64,000 nt of DNA from Bemisia tabaci (GCF_918797505.1 NC_092799.1:13416295-13480294); one strand, 5' to 3'; positions 43,920-55,555 are shown, counted from the first letter of the stretch. Program-made: numbers and translations. Notes: a model not told the origin generated them from the sequence alone.

Positions 43920-44333
43920 CACTGAAAAAAAAATCTCGGTGTATTTACTAAGAAAAGGGTAAAATTGCCGAGAATTCAGGGTTCTATTTGATCCCAGTGT
44001 TTCCTTGGTAAGATTACCATTTATGGAATTGGTAATTTTACCGAGAAATCTCGGTAAAATTATTGAACTTTCTCGGTAATTTTACTGGACCTTGGTAAAA
44101 ACGCCAATATTTTTTATCGACCGTGGTAGAGTTACCGAGATAAAATGGCAAAGTTACCGGGCATTGATTACCAATAAAAGTGGTATTCTTACCGGAAAAA
44201 ACAGAAAAAATACCGGTTTTCAGGTAAGCTTACCAGTCTGTCTTGGTAAAATTACCGATAATTGGTAAAAAAAAGTGAGATGGTAATGGTACCAACGGAC
44301 CTTGGTAAAAACGCCGAGAGTTTTTTTTCAGTG
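43920..44333. mobile_element. Palindromic element, CACTGAAAAAAAA ends, inverted relative of 13324
   Basis: 414 bp. The left end CACTGAAAAAAAAATCTCGG equals the inverse of the right end of 13324-13740. Same GGTAATTTTACC-based interior in opposite orientation. Confidence 0.8.
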
Positions 44334-44345
44334 CAGCCGTCCAAA

Positions 44346-44598
44346 CTGCCGTACTAAGGAAAAACGCCGTAGGCGCCTTCAGGCATTGCCAAATTTCCGT
44401 TGGCAAATCACGAATTTTCGGGAAAATTTTTAAACATTTTTCTTCCGATTTTTCAGATAATTTTGTTCGCAATTTTACCTAAAGTTCTTGAATATTTCTC
44501 GGAGAAGTACTCATAACTGTCCTCAAAAATTAGCTTTTTATCGAAGGGAATTTGGCAACTCTCGAATGTTCATACGGCGTTTTTCCTTAGCACGGCAG
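44346..44598. mobile_element. CTGCCGTGC MITE, first of a dimer
   Basis: Ends CTGCCGTACTAAGGAAAAAC and TTCCTTAGCACGGCAG. The next copy follows without spacer. Confidence 0.8.
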
Positions 44599-44854
44599 CA
44601 CGGAAAAACGCCGTATGAACATTCGAGAGTTGCCGAATTTCCTCCGATAAAATGTTAATTTTTGAGGAGCGCTGTGAATATTTCTCCTTTGAATTTTCAG
44701 ATACTGAAGATTAAATTGCAAACGGAATTCTGTGAAAAATTGGGGGAAAGTGTCCACGAAATCCTGCGTATTTTCCAGAAAATTCGCATTTTATTGAAGA
44801 AAATTTGGCAACGCCTGAAAGCTTATACGACGTTTTTCCGTGATAACACGGCAG
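44599..44854. mobile_element. CTGCCGTGC MITE, second of a dimer
   Basis: It begins inside the inverted end (CACGGAAAAACGCCGTATG) and ends TTTTTCCGTGATAACACGGC. It shares boundary bases with the previous copy. Confidence 0.72.
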
Positions 44855-45059
44855 AATACGGCCGTCCACAGGAAAAACACCGCAACTGCAATCAAGACTT
44901 TGTATTTTTATTTCGCGCATGCTGTTCTATTACAAGAAAACGTGATCACTATGATGCTGCACTTTGTAAATCAGAATTCTCAGAATGGCATGCTACAGTT
45001 AATTTAAAGTTGAGAAGGATAAACGGTCGTTGATTTTTCGGTAGTAGAACATTTTTTCA

Positions 45060-45115
45060 ATGAAAAACTGAACACATTTAGAATTGAGTTACGGTGTTTT
45101 TGCCGAGGACGGCAG
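45060..45115. repeat. CTGCCGTGC MITE right-end remnant
   Basis: TTACGGTGTTTTTGCCGAGG then ACGGCAG. The left part is not recognisable. Confidence 0.4.
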
Positions 45116-45116
45116 A

Positions 45117-45725
45117 ATAGAGGAAGGGTCGTTCTAGGGCCCAAACTGCATTTCCTTGGCTCTACAATTTATTGCTCATCGAGAGTCTACATTTTACGGA
45201 GTGCATCATGATTTGGTCATTTTTTATCTATTCCGAGTTTAATACGGGCCTAATCATGGGTCTGAAGGCCGTTTTCTTTTTAGAAAAATATGGGTTTTGC
45301 AGATTTGTACTCGAATACCAAAAAATTCCTATTTTTCGCGAAAATCGGCCTTTAGGTCCATGGTCAGGCCAGTAGATCCAAAAAGAGACCAGAAGTGACC
45401 AAATCATGATATATTCCGTCAAATATGGACCCACAATGAACAAAAAACCGTAGAGTAGAGGACAAGTAGCTACGATGGGCCCAAAAACGGTTTCTATCGA
45501 TACCCGGCCTAATCATGACTCTGCAGGCCGATTTTGACGCGAATTTTTCAGCATTCTATCACAAATCCAAATTTTTTTGTCAACCTGGGATATCTGGTCC
45601 ATGTTTAGGCCGGTATTAGACCCAAAAAGAGATCGAAAATTACCAAATCAAGATGCATTCCGTAAAATATGGACCCCAATGAGCAAAAGATTGTAGAGTT
45701 GAGGAAATCCAGGGTGGCCTCCTTT
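45117..45725. mobile_element. GGTATCGAT-family inverted repeat plus half copy
   Basis: A palindromic unit (45117-45511, right end GGGCCCAAAAACGGTTTCTA) is followed by a second copy's right half (45512-45725). Related to 118-857: shared GACCAGAAGTGACC, GTAGAGTTGAGGAAAT. Confidence 0.6.
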
Positions 45726-46671
45726 TAAGGGGTTTTTGGGGTCGCTTAGTTCAGATATTGCCGCTAGTCTTTAAAAAAATCACTTTTTCAAAATGACATT
45801 ATTGCAAGTTACAGCTCCGAAGCGACACCGACTCGATGCCCACCGATAAACTTGTATTCCTGTAGATACAGGAGTCTTATCTACAGTATGTACAATCGTT
45901 CAACATCTTGAAATTTTTGTTCTTTTTTCGATGTATTGCCCTTTTAAATCGGACTATGGGACCATAGTGCGCCGCGTCGCACAATGCCGCAGTCATCACG
46001 CTGTTGCCATGTTGGTCCACCGCAGTTCATACAAGTCTGTTCACCTGTTCGGTCTCGGAAAGGATAACCTAGAATAAAACGTAAAATAGAACTTGTTCCA
46101 TGCACCCTGGCTATGGCTGAGGTGGTTCCTGAATGTCGATTGTTGAGATCGAAAAATGGGTACCTATCTCCGATTGAGACGATGTAGAACTCTCCTCCAT
46201 TATATTCATAGCAAAAAAAAAATAATAAATAAAATTATAAATGAAAAACAGTAGTATCTATTGTTTGTTGATGAATTTTCTTCCTGTTCAAAAATATAAT
46301 CACTGGAAATTTCGAGTTACTCTTCTTTTGAATGAATAAAATATTCGCTCTTAATTTATTTCTGAGAAAGAAAACCCTCAAACGATTTCCGCAATTTTCT
46401 TAGAGATCTGTGGAATTTCTTCACTTTCAAAAAAGTCATGGGCATTCAACATGATACTATGGTTAGTTTTCTTTAGGAAAAATTGAGCAAAATCGGATGT
46501 TTTTTTTAGGCTGAGATGGAGGTCCGCTGTTTTCAACTGATTCAACTATCGATATTTCACACGGGAAAGGGGACCTATAATCCGTGGAGGTAAACCTGTT
46601 ATTACAGCAAATTTTGAAAAGACTGGCCGGGAAACCCTTCCCGCTGTTTGAAAAATTAGTTATTAGCTGCT
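45726..46671. other. No gene recognised
   Basis: AT-rich; no repeat family or coding region identified. Confidence 0.45.
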
Positions 46672-46924
46672 CTGCCGTGCTAAGGAAAAACGCCGTATGA
46701 ACCTCCAGGCGTTGCAAAATTTTCTTTGACAAAACACGAATTTCCTGGTAGACTTATGAATATTTTCTTTCCAATTTTTCAGATACTTTTGCTCGCAATT
46801 TCTCCTAAAGTTTCCGAAAATTACATGGGAAAATATTCACAAATTCCCTCAAAAATGAACATTTTATCGGAGGCAATTTGGCAACTCTCGAATGTTCATA
46901 CGGCATTCTTCCTTAACACGGCAG
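46672..46924. mobile_element. CTGCCGTGC MITE
   Basis: Ends CTGCCGTGCTAAGGAAAAAC and TTCCTTAACACGGCAG. Flanks TAGCTGCT and TAGCTGAT match 7 of 8. Confidence 0.8.
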
Positions 46925-47196
46925 TAGCTGATATCATTTTTGCGCCTTTGAAAAGCTTAACGTCTCATCATCAAGCAGCACTTTTGTGTCCTGAATGCGG
47001 TCGGAACGTTTACACTAAAATTTGTTTCGATTTTCGGCTGATTCCTTCACTTTCAATTTTCAGCGTGGGAAATCAAAACTCTGGGAGTGCAGGCTTTTAC
47101 GTAGCCGAATGGTGGTATACCGTAAATGTGACGTCTATTCGGAAAACACAATGACACGCTTTTACCGAGCGCAGAACCTTAATTTTAACACATCCG

Positions 47197-47440
47197 CAGT
47201 TCGCCTTCAATTTACAGTGTAGGCAAGACGAGCTCCCGCGTGATCGAATAGTGGTATCATCGTGAATTGGTGTGCTTGTACAGAACACGCACAAAAACTA
47301 GCTATTTACGGGGCAGGAGGAGGTTACTTTAACGCCATGTCAGTTCGCCTTCAATTTTGAGTGTAGGCAACACGAGCTCTCAAGTGATCGAATAGTGGTA
47401 TCATCGTGAAATGACATGATTTTTCGGGCTATCGCGATAT
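47197..47440. repeat. 144-bp satellite-like unit, about two copies
   Basis: CAGTTCGCCTTCAATTT begins at 47197 and 47341. Each is followed by GTGTAGGCAA, CGAGCTC and GATCGAATAGTGGTATCATC. Related, inverted, to 14505-14700. Confidence 0.75.
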
Positions 47441-47685
47441 CAGTGAAAAGTCACTGCGAGTTTTGAGTAGCAGTTAGCGATCACTGTCCCTACTGGTGAG
47501 TAAAAACGTATCGCTCTGATTTTTTTTCGGTTCTCTCTGAAAGTTAGTTGTAGAGAGTAAAATAGTGAAAGCGCCAAAACTGCAGTTTTCAAATGCGATA
47601 AAAATTATTGAATAAGTTCATGCATGGTCTTTCAAGTATTGCAGTAGGAAGCATCAAATTGCAAAGTTGTAGGAGGCAAAGCATT

Positions 47686-47938
47686 CTGCCGTGCTAAGGA
47701 AGAACGTCGTATGAACATTCGAGAGTTGCCAAATTTCCCGTGTTGAAACGTGTGTTTTGACGACATTCAATGCATATGTGTGATTAAAATTTTTAAACAT
47801 TTTAGATTAAATTGCGTAAAAAATTGTCTGGAAATTTTGGAAGAATATATTTACAATTTTCCTATTAAATTCGGTTTTTATCGAAGGAAACTTGGCAACG
47901 TCTGAAGGTTCATACGACGTTCTTCTTTAGCACGGTAG
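47686..47938. mobile_element. CTGCCGTGC MITE (last copy in window)
   Basis: Ends CTGCCGTGCTAAGGAAGAAC and TTCTTTAGCACGGTAG, 253 bp. Confidence 0.8.
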
Positions 47939-48025
47939 CATGGTACCAAGATGTGTTCTGGCTTAAAGGAAAGTGAAGGAAAAGCGGCAAAGAATATTGC
48001 GCAACCCCATACCGCCTCACCCATT

Positions 48026-48040
48026 GGGGGGGGGGGGGGG
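48026..48040. repeat. G15 homopolymer
   Basis: Run of 15 G; a likely assembly weak point. Confidence 0.9.
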
Positions 48041-48323
48041 TGGTCTGAGCTTGCATTACGGTGTCTTACGGCCCAGTTTGAGAAACAACTTATATCTTCC
48101 AATGAAAATCATATTCCTCAGATATTTTTCTAGGTGTCTCGTTCCGCAAACACATAACTCAGAATTTGGTTTTTTTTTTTTTTTATCAGAAATGTTTCCC
48201 CTACTTCTTTTTACACACAAAATATTCTATGCGGCGGATGATTGTGATTGTGACTAATTTAAACAAAAACGGCGAATAGATTCACCAGCGAGGAAGCGCA
48301 ATCTCAAAAGTCGGTATACTTAC

Positions 48324-48497
48324 GTGCAATTTGTAGTAAGGGCTATAAAGTGGGCACATAGATTTTTTCAGAATATCGCGCGCTTCGAAAATAAAAAGCG
48401 CGACGGCCGTGACACACAAAAATGCTCCATGGAGTAATTTACCTTTTAAATCCTTCCAGAATTCTCTAAATTCCGAAAGTGACTGCTGTACGGTCAT
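48324..48497 (-). CDS. Possible first coding exon of an unrecognised gene
   Basis: An ATG at 48497 with A at -3 opens 58 codons that run exactly in phase 0 into the donor GTAAGTAT at 48323. The product begins MTVQQSLSEFREFWKDLKGK, then has a hydrophobic segment (GAFLCVTAVALFIFEA) and a polar SMCPLYSPYYKLH end, consistent with a short N-terminal cytosolic region followed by one membrane helix. An earlier in-frame GTG exists but is not a likely start. The next exon, expected below 48300, was not identified. Just upstream (48594 onward) lies a 286-bp tandem duplication that could contain the promoter. Confidence 0.35.
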
Positions 48498-48593
48498 ATT
48501 TTGATGTGAACACTTCACTCAACGGTATGGGACGTGTTGCAGGGATTTTGACTGCCCCTAGCGGCCATTTTGGCGAACCAAACCACCTGTGAC

Positions 48594-49144
48594 GGTCGTA
48601 TCGAAACTTCATGAACAGCATATTTTTGAAATATTTCGGGTGGAAAATTCAATTTTTAAAAATGAAATGCAATGTTTATTCCACTTTGTAAACGTATTTT
48701 TGATGAAATTAGTACAAAAATCAGAAAAATTTATTAGACAAAAACAAAGTCATGAGGCTGTATACATTGCAACCTACGAATCATGATTGTGACGGTCGTG
48801 ACATTTTAAGCAGTAAAAGCTGAAAATGAAGCTTAATATATCGACATACACAGTTTTAACTGTGATAATTCGTTTAAAAGGTCGTATCGAAACTTCATGA
48901 CAGCATATTTATGAAATATTTCGGGTGGAAAATTCATTGTTTATTCAACTATGTGAATGTATTTTTGATGGGATTAGTACACAAATCAGAAAAATATATC
49001 TGACAAAAAAAAGTTACGAGGCTGTAAACATTGCAACCTACCAATCATGACAGTTACGGTCGTGACACTTTATCAGTAAAAGCTGAAAATGAAGCTTAAT
49101 TTATCGACTTACACAGTTTTAACTGCGATAATTCGTTTAAAACA
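48594..49144. repeat. 286-bp tandem duplication
   Basis: GGTCGTATCGAAACTTCATG starts units at 48594 and 48880. Both contain TTTCGGGTGGAAAATTCA, GAGGCTGTA and AGCTGAAAATGAAGCTTAAT. It lies directly upstream of the possible exon at 48497. Confidence 0.85.
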
Positions 49145-50476
49145 CGTATTCTCCATACGAAAACGTGAAATGTGAGATTTTTTATCACACATTTTACAAA
49201 TAAAACGTCCGTGACTGGAAATAGACACTTTTCGCACAGTAGTTCTCTTAAATAATTGTTTCGACTTGGTAAGCGGAGCGATGAGCAAGTAAAAACGACA
49301 GGACAGGATTCGATGTATACGAGCTCCGCTCAATGCGCCCGCAATCTCAAGGATATGCAATTTCACCATCACTCACCGCAGTTGCATGTTTCCTCCGATA
49401 GAGCTCTCGATTGCCCATGATCTCTCCACACGCGGCATTCAGCTGTCCCTCCTCGAAGGGGACATCGAAAGCTCGTCCGAAATTCTCGACCTTAGCTTTC
49501 GAATATCATTTGTGATCGATCAAAAGCAATTGTATCTGAACTTTTCGGCGACAAAATCGGAGGATAGTCGAATACTGACGCACCCTCGAGGATTTAGAAT
49601 TTCAAGAAACTATGTGGTCTTGAGCAGCCTTAACTGAATTTGGAGATCTGAGCAGTCCTCGGCCCATCGACGCCGACAAGTGTAACTACCTGTTGGTGGT
49701 GGCGGTATTTGGCGGCCTCCCTGGGGCTGCATGCCTTCCACGTCAGCCAGCAAGGAGCCAACACCGGTGGTAGATCAACCCCGTTCTTTCAGCTCTGCAA
49801 TTCGGACGCGGGCGCAGCAGCATGAAATTGGAGGTGGCATCATGGCGCCTTAACCCCACTCGGGAGGGGTCCACAACCTGACAGTGGCCGGTACCGGTAG
49901 GTCACTGCAGCGACGTGGATTTGGCATGGACTGCACTATGATTTCCCAAAATCAGACAACTTATATCCCACCTACGAAACCTCATAAAGCTATAGATTGT
50001 TTGCCCAACGAGCTAGTAGGTACCACTCTCTCTACCAACAGCCACCAGTGCGTGATCTAGAGCCCCTCTCCTCGTACAAAGAAATAAAAGGCCGGAGACA
50101 GAAGGGTTGAGAATGCGGTGCTCCTGCCTAGGGCAGCCCGCAGCTCCTACCCTTGGAGGCAAGTATAATCCCTCGTAGGTACCTGTTTGGTTGCCCATGG
50201 TGGTACCTATATACATAGTAGAACTCGAGATTACCACTCATCTATGAAGCTAACTATTCCTAAGACTGTAATTGAGTCCAGGAAGTTAAGAAGAGAAGCT
50301 CTAATTGAGGCATGAAAGATCGAAACGAATTATCATCACTTTTCAAGGAAATTGAGTTAAATTTTGATTCTTGTAGAGTATTTCGAATCTTTTTTGAATA
50401 TGAAGGTGTAAATAAAATGCAAAGTCTAAATAAATAGTTTAAAATATATTTATTAAAAAAAATAAAACAAAACATT
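49145..50476. other. No gene recognised; GC-richer stretch 49640-50230 may be a decayed retroelement
   Basis: The GC-richer stretch looks like retroelement UTR rather than a gene but carries no reverse-transcriptase motif. ORFs on both strands are unconvincing. Confidence 0.3.
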
Positions 50477-50640
50477 ATTGCATTAAAAATTAAACGATAA
50501 TATACTTAATTCTTAAAATTTTGAAATTTTCTTATGTGTGTGTTTGAAGAAATTTTCATTAAAGCATTAAAAGTTGAACAATAATAGTTTTCTTAAAATT
50601 TTGAAATTTTCTTATGTGTGTGTTTGAAGAAATTTTTCAA
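50477..50640. repeat. ~85-bp tandem duplication
   Basis: AAAATTTTGAAATTTTCTTA followed by TGTGTGTGTTTGAAGAAATT occurs twice. Confidence 0.8.
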
Positions 50641-50935
50641 GCTAATGATAGAACTAACTCGGCAATTGATCTCGATTGGCCCACAGCCAGTAAGATTCAA
50701 GATTCAGGATCAAAACAGATCATCTCCAATAGACATTTTCAATTTGTTGAAAATCTAATGATTTATTTCTTGCTTCAAATTAACTAGGTATATTAATTTC
50801 TTTTGATGCTTGCAACGTTGTAGACTCAATTCGAAAAAGGATCGTTTGACAAGTCCTTATAAAATGACAGTTTTTTATGGTACTCAAAAAATTTAAGAAA
50901 AGTGGAAACTAATTATTTTGATCCTATACGTCATG

Positions 50936-51063
50936 ATTGGACATATTTCTACCAAACGGAACTATGTGCATGAAGACATGAGCTCTGAGACCCATAAGGA
51001 TACTTAGTTTCAGGGCTCACGTCATAATACACATAGTTCCGTTTGGCAGAAGTACGTCCAATT
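50936..51063. mobile_element. TTGGACGTAT-family MITE
   Basis: ATTGGACATATTTCTACCAA and the inverse of TTTGGCAGAAGTACGTCCAA form arms of about 45 bp. Same design as 40960-41088. Confidence 0.78.
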
Positions 51064-51216
51064 GAATTGACGTAAGACATTTCGGTTTTGGTACCTATTA
51101 GAAAGTCAAAGATATGTTTACGTAAAAGAGCCTGAACTAGTAGAAACGCTTCCTTGGTGGGTAGTATCATACCACCGATGTTTAAAACAATATCATTTGC
51201 AAATCATAGGAAGATG

Positions 51217-52115
51217 CAGGGCCGGATTTACCTACTTGCCGAGCATGGGCATGGGCCGCTAGTATTTTGCCGCCCCCTTCTCATTTTTTTTGAAACCTCA
51301 ATGAAAACCATCGAATGAACGTGCCAGCGGGGGAGGGGTGCATGAGACGCGTTTACTGGTGTTGAACACATTGCCCTGTCAACACTAATAGCAAAAGTTC
51401 ACGGAACTTTGTGCGAAAGTTAAGTTTCGTAAACCTATCTCTGTGTGGACAAGGCCTTCCATTCATAAGAAATGAACGAAAAAATTATGAAAGAACAAAC
51501 ATAAATGTGGATTAATGATTTTAACTTCCGCCGCCGCGCCTCGCAGACCGCACTGTGTTTGACGCAATTCGTGAAGTATTCACGCAGTGTCTTGTAGGCG
51601 CTATCCGTTTCACGCTGTCCGCAATGACCGCACTGTGTTTGATGCAATGCGTGAAGTATTCGTGCAGTCTTGTAGGCGCTATCCGTTTCACGCTGTCCGC
51701 AATGACCGCACTGTGTTTGATGCAATGCGTGAAGTATTCGTGCAGTCTTGTAGGCGCTAATACGTGTTACATGCCGATCGCCGCGCCGCGGGCTTCTCCT
51801 TTTCATCTCAAGTCCTCGTCGTCATTTCTCTCTAGGTAAGTCGCGCCGTTCCAGGCCAAATTGCGTGTTTGGTTTCTCTCTTAACTCGACTAATTGAGGG
51901 TGCTGTCTCTTGTATCACTTTAAGACGACAAAAGAAGAAATTACTATACTCTCAGAAAATTAGAGATTTTGTCGCCTTTTCTCGTTTGTAATTGTTTTTT
52001 TCTAAATCCGGAATTTTTCATACCTACATTTAAAAAAATTGCAAAATTTGTCGCCCCCTATAGATTTGCCGCCATGAGCTGCGGTCCATGTGGCCACCCC
52101 CTTAATCCGGCCCTG
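51217..52115. mobile_element. Non-autonomous hAT element, CAGGGCCGGATT ends
   Basis: 899 bp with termini CAGGGCCGGATTTACC and (inverse) CAGGGCCGGATTAA. Perfect 8-bp duplication GGAAGATG at 51209-51216 and 52116-52123. The interior holds three 78-bp tandem units (51544-51777) and a GC-rich block; no transposase motif. A truncated relative is at 26856. Confidence 0.92.
51544..51777. repeat. 78-bp tandem array, 3 units, inside hAT element
   Basis: GACCGCACTGTGTTTGA units start at 51544, 51622 and 51700. Because 78 is a multiple of three, long ORFs appear on both strands; they are artefacts. Confidence 0.9.
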
Positions 52116-52123
52116 GGAAGATG

Positions 52124-55100
52124 CGAAGTTTTTGCATTGATGCATAGCTCTCATAAAGCAGCAACTTTGTTCTCAACTTGAGTTGGAAATTAAGTTTTTA
52201 TTTGAAAAGCATAAAGTATATGACTCTAAACCCTAGAAATAACATCAATTTATCCTCAATTAACTAAAATTACACAGCAGCGCATTCATGTATGATTTTT
52301 AGTGTGCTATACTTAAAAACTTTGCAAAATCACCATGGAAATTTAGAGTGAAAAATTTAAATAGCTGATTTAACAATTTTGTAGCTAAAAAAATAACTGC
52401 AATGTTTCAATGTAGATTTCACAATGAAAAATGCTGCTTTAACCACCCCTGTAGATAAATTAGCTTTCCACTATTGTAAAATGTACATCTGAAACATTGC
52501 AGTCACTTTTTTAACGATTGAAATGTTAAATCAGCAATCCATTTTTTTTCCGTGAAGGTAAAATTGGCTTGTTAATATCTAGTAGATCGAAGTACGTTTT
52601 GCAGTAAGGAGCTACTAATTCCGGCTCACTTACACGATCAAATTGAGCCATCAAACTGAAGCTCTGATTGGTGGAAAAAGACCTGAGGTGAGGATTCGAC
52701 CAATGAGAGGCCCAATTTGATGGTTCAATTTGATCATGTAACCAGGGTACAAGAAACAAAATACATGATATGAGTTTCCTCATGCAGATATATCAAAATG
52801 CTTAAAATGAAGTCGAGTTTTTCAAGAATTATTATCAACATTTGTCATCAACTGAAAAACCTCCTTAGTTGCTGAAGCTTTTTTTTTCTATTTAAAGGAA
52901 ACTATAAGAGGTAACCATGACAACTGTAAAGTATTTTTCGAGTGGATTAGTGACATTATTACCTTTTCTCTACTTGACATTTTTGCACATCAAGTTTCTT
53001 GTTTAGATCGCTTCAATAAGCAAACTGGCGGCAACTTTACAGAGTCATACATCTTAAATGTGTATCAAGTTTGCGTTCATTCTCAAAAATTCAGAAAAAA
53101 TTGTGCACTATATAATGCAGCAAACAATGATGCAAAAATGTCTTGTGGAGAAAACAAGCACCCAATTCAGCGGTTTCCGGTAAATAAGTTGTTCTTTATG
53201 TCTTTTCCATTTAATTTGTAATTTAATCGTGTGGAAATTGTGTCCGAAGGTATTCACTTTTTTTCTAAAAGAGAGGGTAATTTATGAATGATAACAAACT
53301 TATAAATACAAATGTAAAAGAACAGAGATAAAAAAGGAGATATTTTTTTTATTAAAAATCAACATGAATAGAGCATAACTAGTAGAAAATTTTAACTTCA
53401 AGACTAACTCATAAAATAAGAATACAAGTCAAGAGTTTTTACAAAAAAATAATCATATTCGAAAGGACAGTGATGAGCAGAATGGCGGTGAGAGAGAAAG
53501 TGAAACAGCGCAATTAAGAACGATGAGTCTTAGGTTTGAATTTTAGTACCTTAAACTCAGTTTCGACGAAGAAAAAAAAACCCCCTTTACAAACATTCAA
53601 ATTAAGTTCTTTTTCTTTACTTATAAACTTAAAAGGAAATACCAAAAAGTAAAGACTTAATATCTTTACTGGTTTTACTAGCAGTTGATCTCGAGCTTCT
53701 AAAATGGGTACCTAGCTTCTGGATTAATGCTTAAAATACATTCAACTAAAATTTCTCAAACCTTTGAATATCAAAGAACAAAGTCGAAAATATTTTGTAA
53801 TTAGATGAAAGTAAATTGCTTAAGTAGGTAATATTTGTATAAAATTGCATTGAAACGAATTTTAGAAGTGACCAGTAATTGAAAAATACAAGACCGACAG
53901 AACAAATTTTAAAACAGATTGTTTGAAATATTTTTAAGAAACCTCTCTTAGTAAGTCAAGAACAATGCAGCTATACATGAAATAGGGATCATTAAACCAC
54001 CCCTTGAAAACATATGTACAGGTTGGAGTGACATAACTCACTTATTATTTTGATTTTGGAAACTTGTGGTAGGTACAAAAAGACTTTTTATCTCGTAAAA
54101 ATTAACTTCGGTAGAATTTCCAACTGAACGTTCTGGAGATTGCAAGAACATTCTCTAGCATCCAAAAACTTTTTGGAGAGCTTGAGTTCTCAATAGATAT
54201 TGAATTCAATTTGTACTTGGCCGTTGCTTAATACTATTGCACAATAAGAAAGAGAAAAAAAATATGATAACAAAAAAGAAATGAACAGACTTCAAAGAAA
54301 AGAGACATGAAAAAAACGAGAAACAAATTTAACGGTTGAACAGAAGAAAATATACTTACTGAAATTCCATGCACATTTTGCTGGAAACAATCACATCAAC
54401 GAAAACAAATCAGTATAAAATTCTAAAAACTTAGCGTGTACGTGGAAATAAAACCTCATTTTGAAGAAAAATTAGAAATAAAAAAATTAAAAATCAGACT
54501 TGCAGGATATTTCTTTACAGTAACAAAATTACGAGAAAATTTAACCTCTAAGAGTCACTTCCGATTCAACCAAACCGATATCAACGGTGAAAAGCAGGGA
54601 CGCGTATCTTGGTTTGCCAATATCCTGTCATGCTTCATTGTTTAGAGGGAAAAATACTCTCCATCATGTCTAGAAAACTTTCTTGATTTTTCACCTCTGT
54701 GGGAAAAATGATTTATAAAAATTTCGAGCAAAAGCATTGGTTTGTGGAGATTTGGATACAACGCAAACAAGGTACCTACACATTCTGTACATTCATCATT
54801 GACATACAGCTTAATGGATACGACAAAAAGTTTACAAAACACAGTTGCTAGCAACAAAGCCTTGCAAACATGTACACTTATAATTGTTATTTACTCCTCT
54901 CTTAGTTTGGTAATTAAGTTACTGAAAAGTTACTTATGACTAAAATTTGTAACTAGAAAAAGAATTTTGTATGTTTCCTCAGCTTTCTTGTACAGTTTCT
55001 TTTTTTGAGCGAAATTTCAAAAAACCTGTTGCCTCTCTGCAGATAATAGTCTTTAAGAAAAAAAGTTATAGATCTTAAATAATTTTCAATAAAAGGCAGG

Positions 55101-55513
55101 AGCAACTATTCACTACTTTCCTGTGAATACAGTAAGTAGCAGGTGCTTGATATTTAATTCGAAGGATACCTTACTAACTAAGATCACGTAGTATATATTA
55201 AATGTACATTGTTAGTATTACATTTTAAGTAAAAATTATACATTCAATGTTGTGGCTAGTTTTTCATAAAAAAGAAGTCAAAGCAGCGCCTAATAATCTC
55301 AAAAATTAGAAAGCCTGCTATAGTACAGATATTGAAAGTGTATCAAACACAAGCATGGGTAAGAGAATTTGATGAAGTAGGACAAGCCGTAGCGCCCTTT
55401 CCTACTTTTCTAAAAAAATATTTTCCCTAAAAAATATTCTCCAATTTGCGTAAAATAAAATAATGTGTCACTGAATTTTGAAAATGAGCTGGAGCCTGCG
55501 AATAGAGAAAATT

Positions 55514-55555
<42 letters not shown>

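Noticed and set aside
43147..43962. Overlapping ORFs of 60-151 codons on both strands
   Set aside because: They lie in the GC-rich palindrome at 43123-43365 and the GC-rich block after it, where stops are rare. They have no domains, no splice signals, and equal openness on both strands.
51435..51839. ORFs of 94 and 123 codons with internal amino-acid repeats
   Set aside because: Both are produced by the 78-bp tandem units (a multiple of three) inside the hAT element; repeats open both strands equally.
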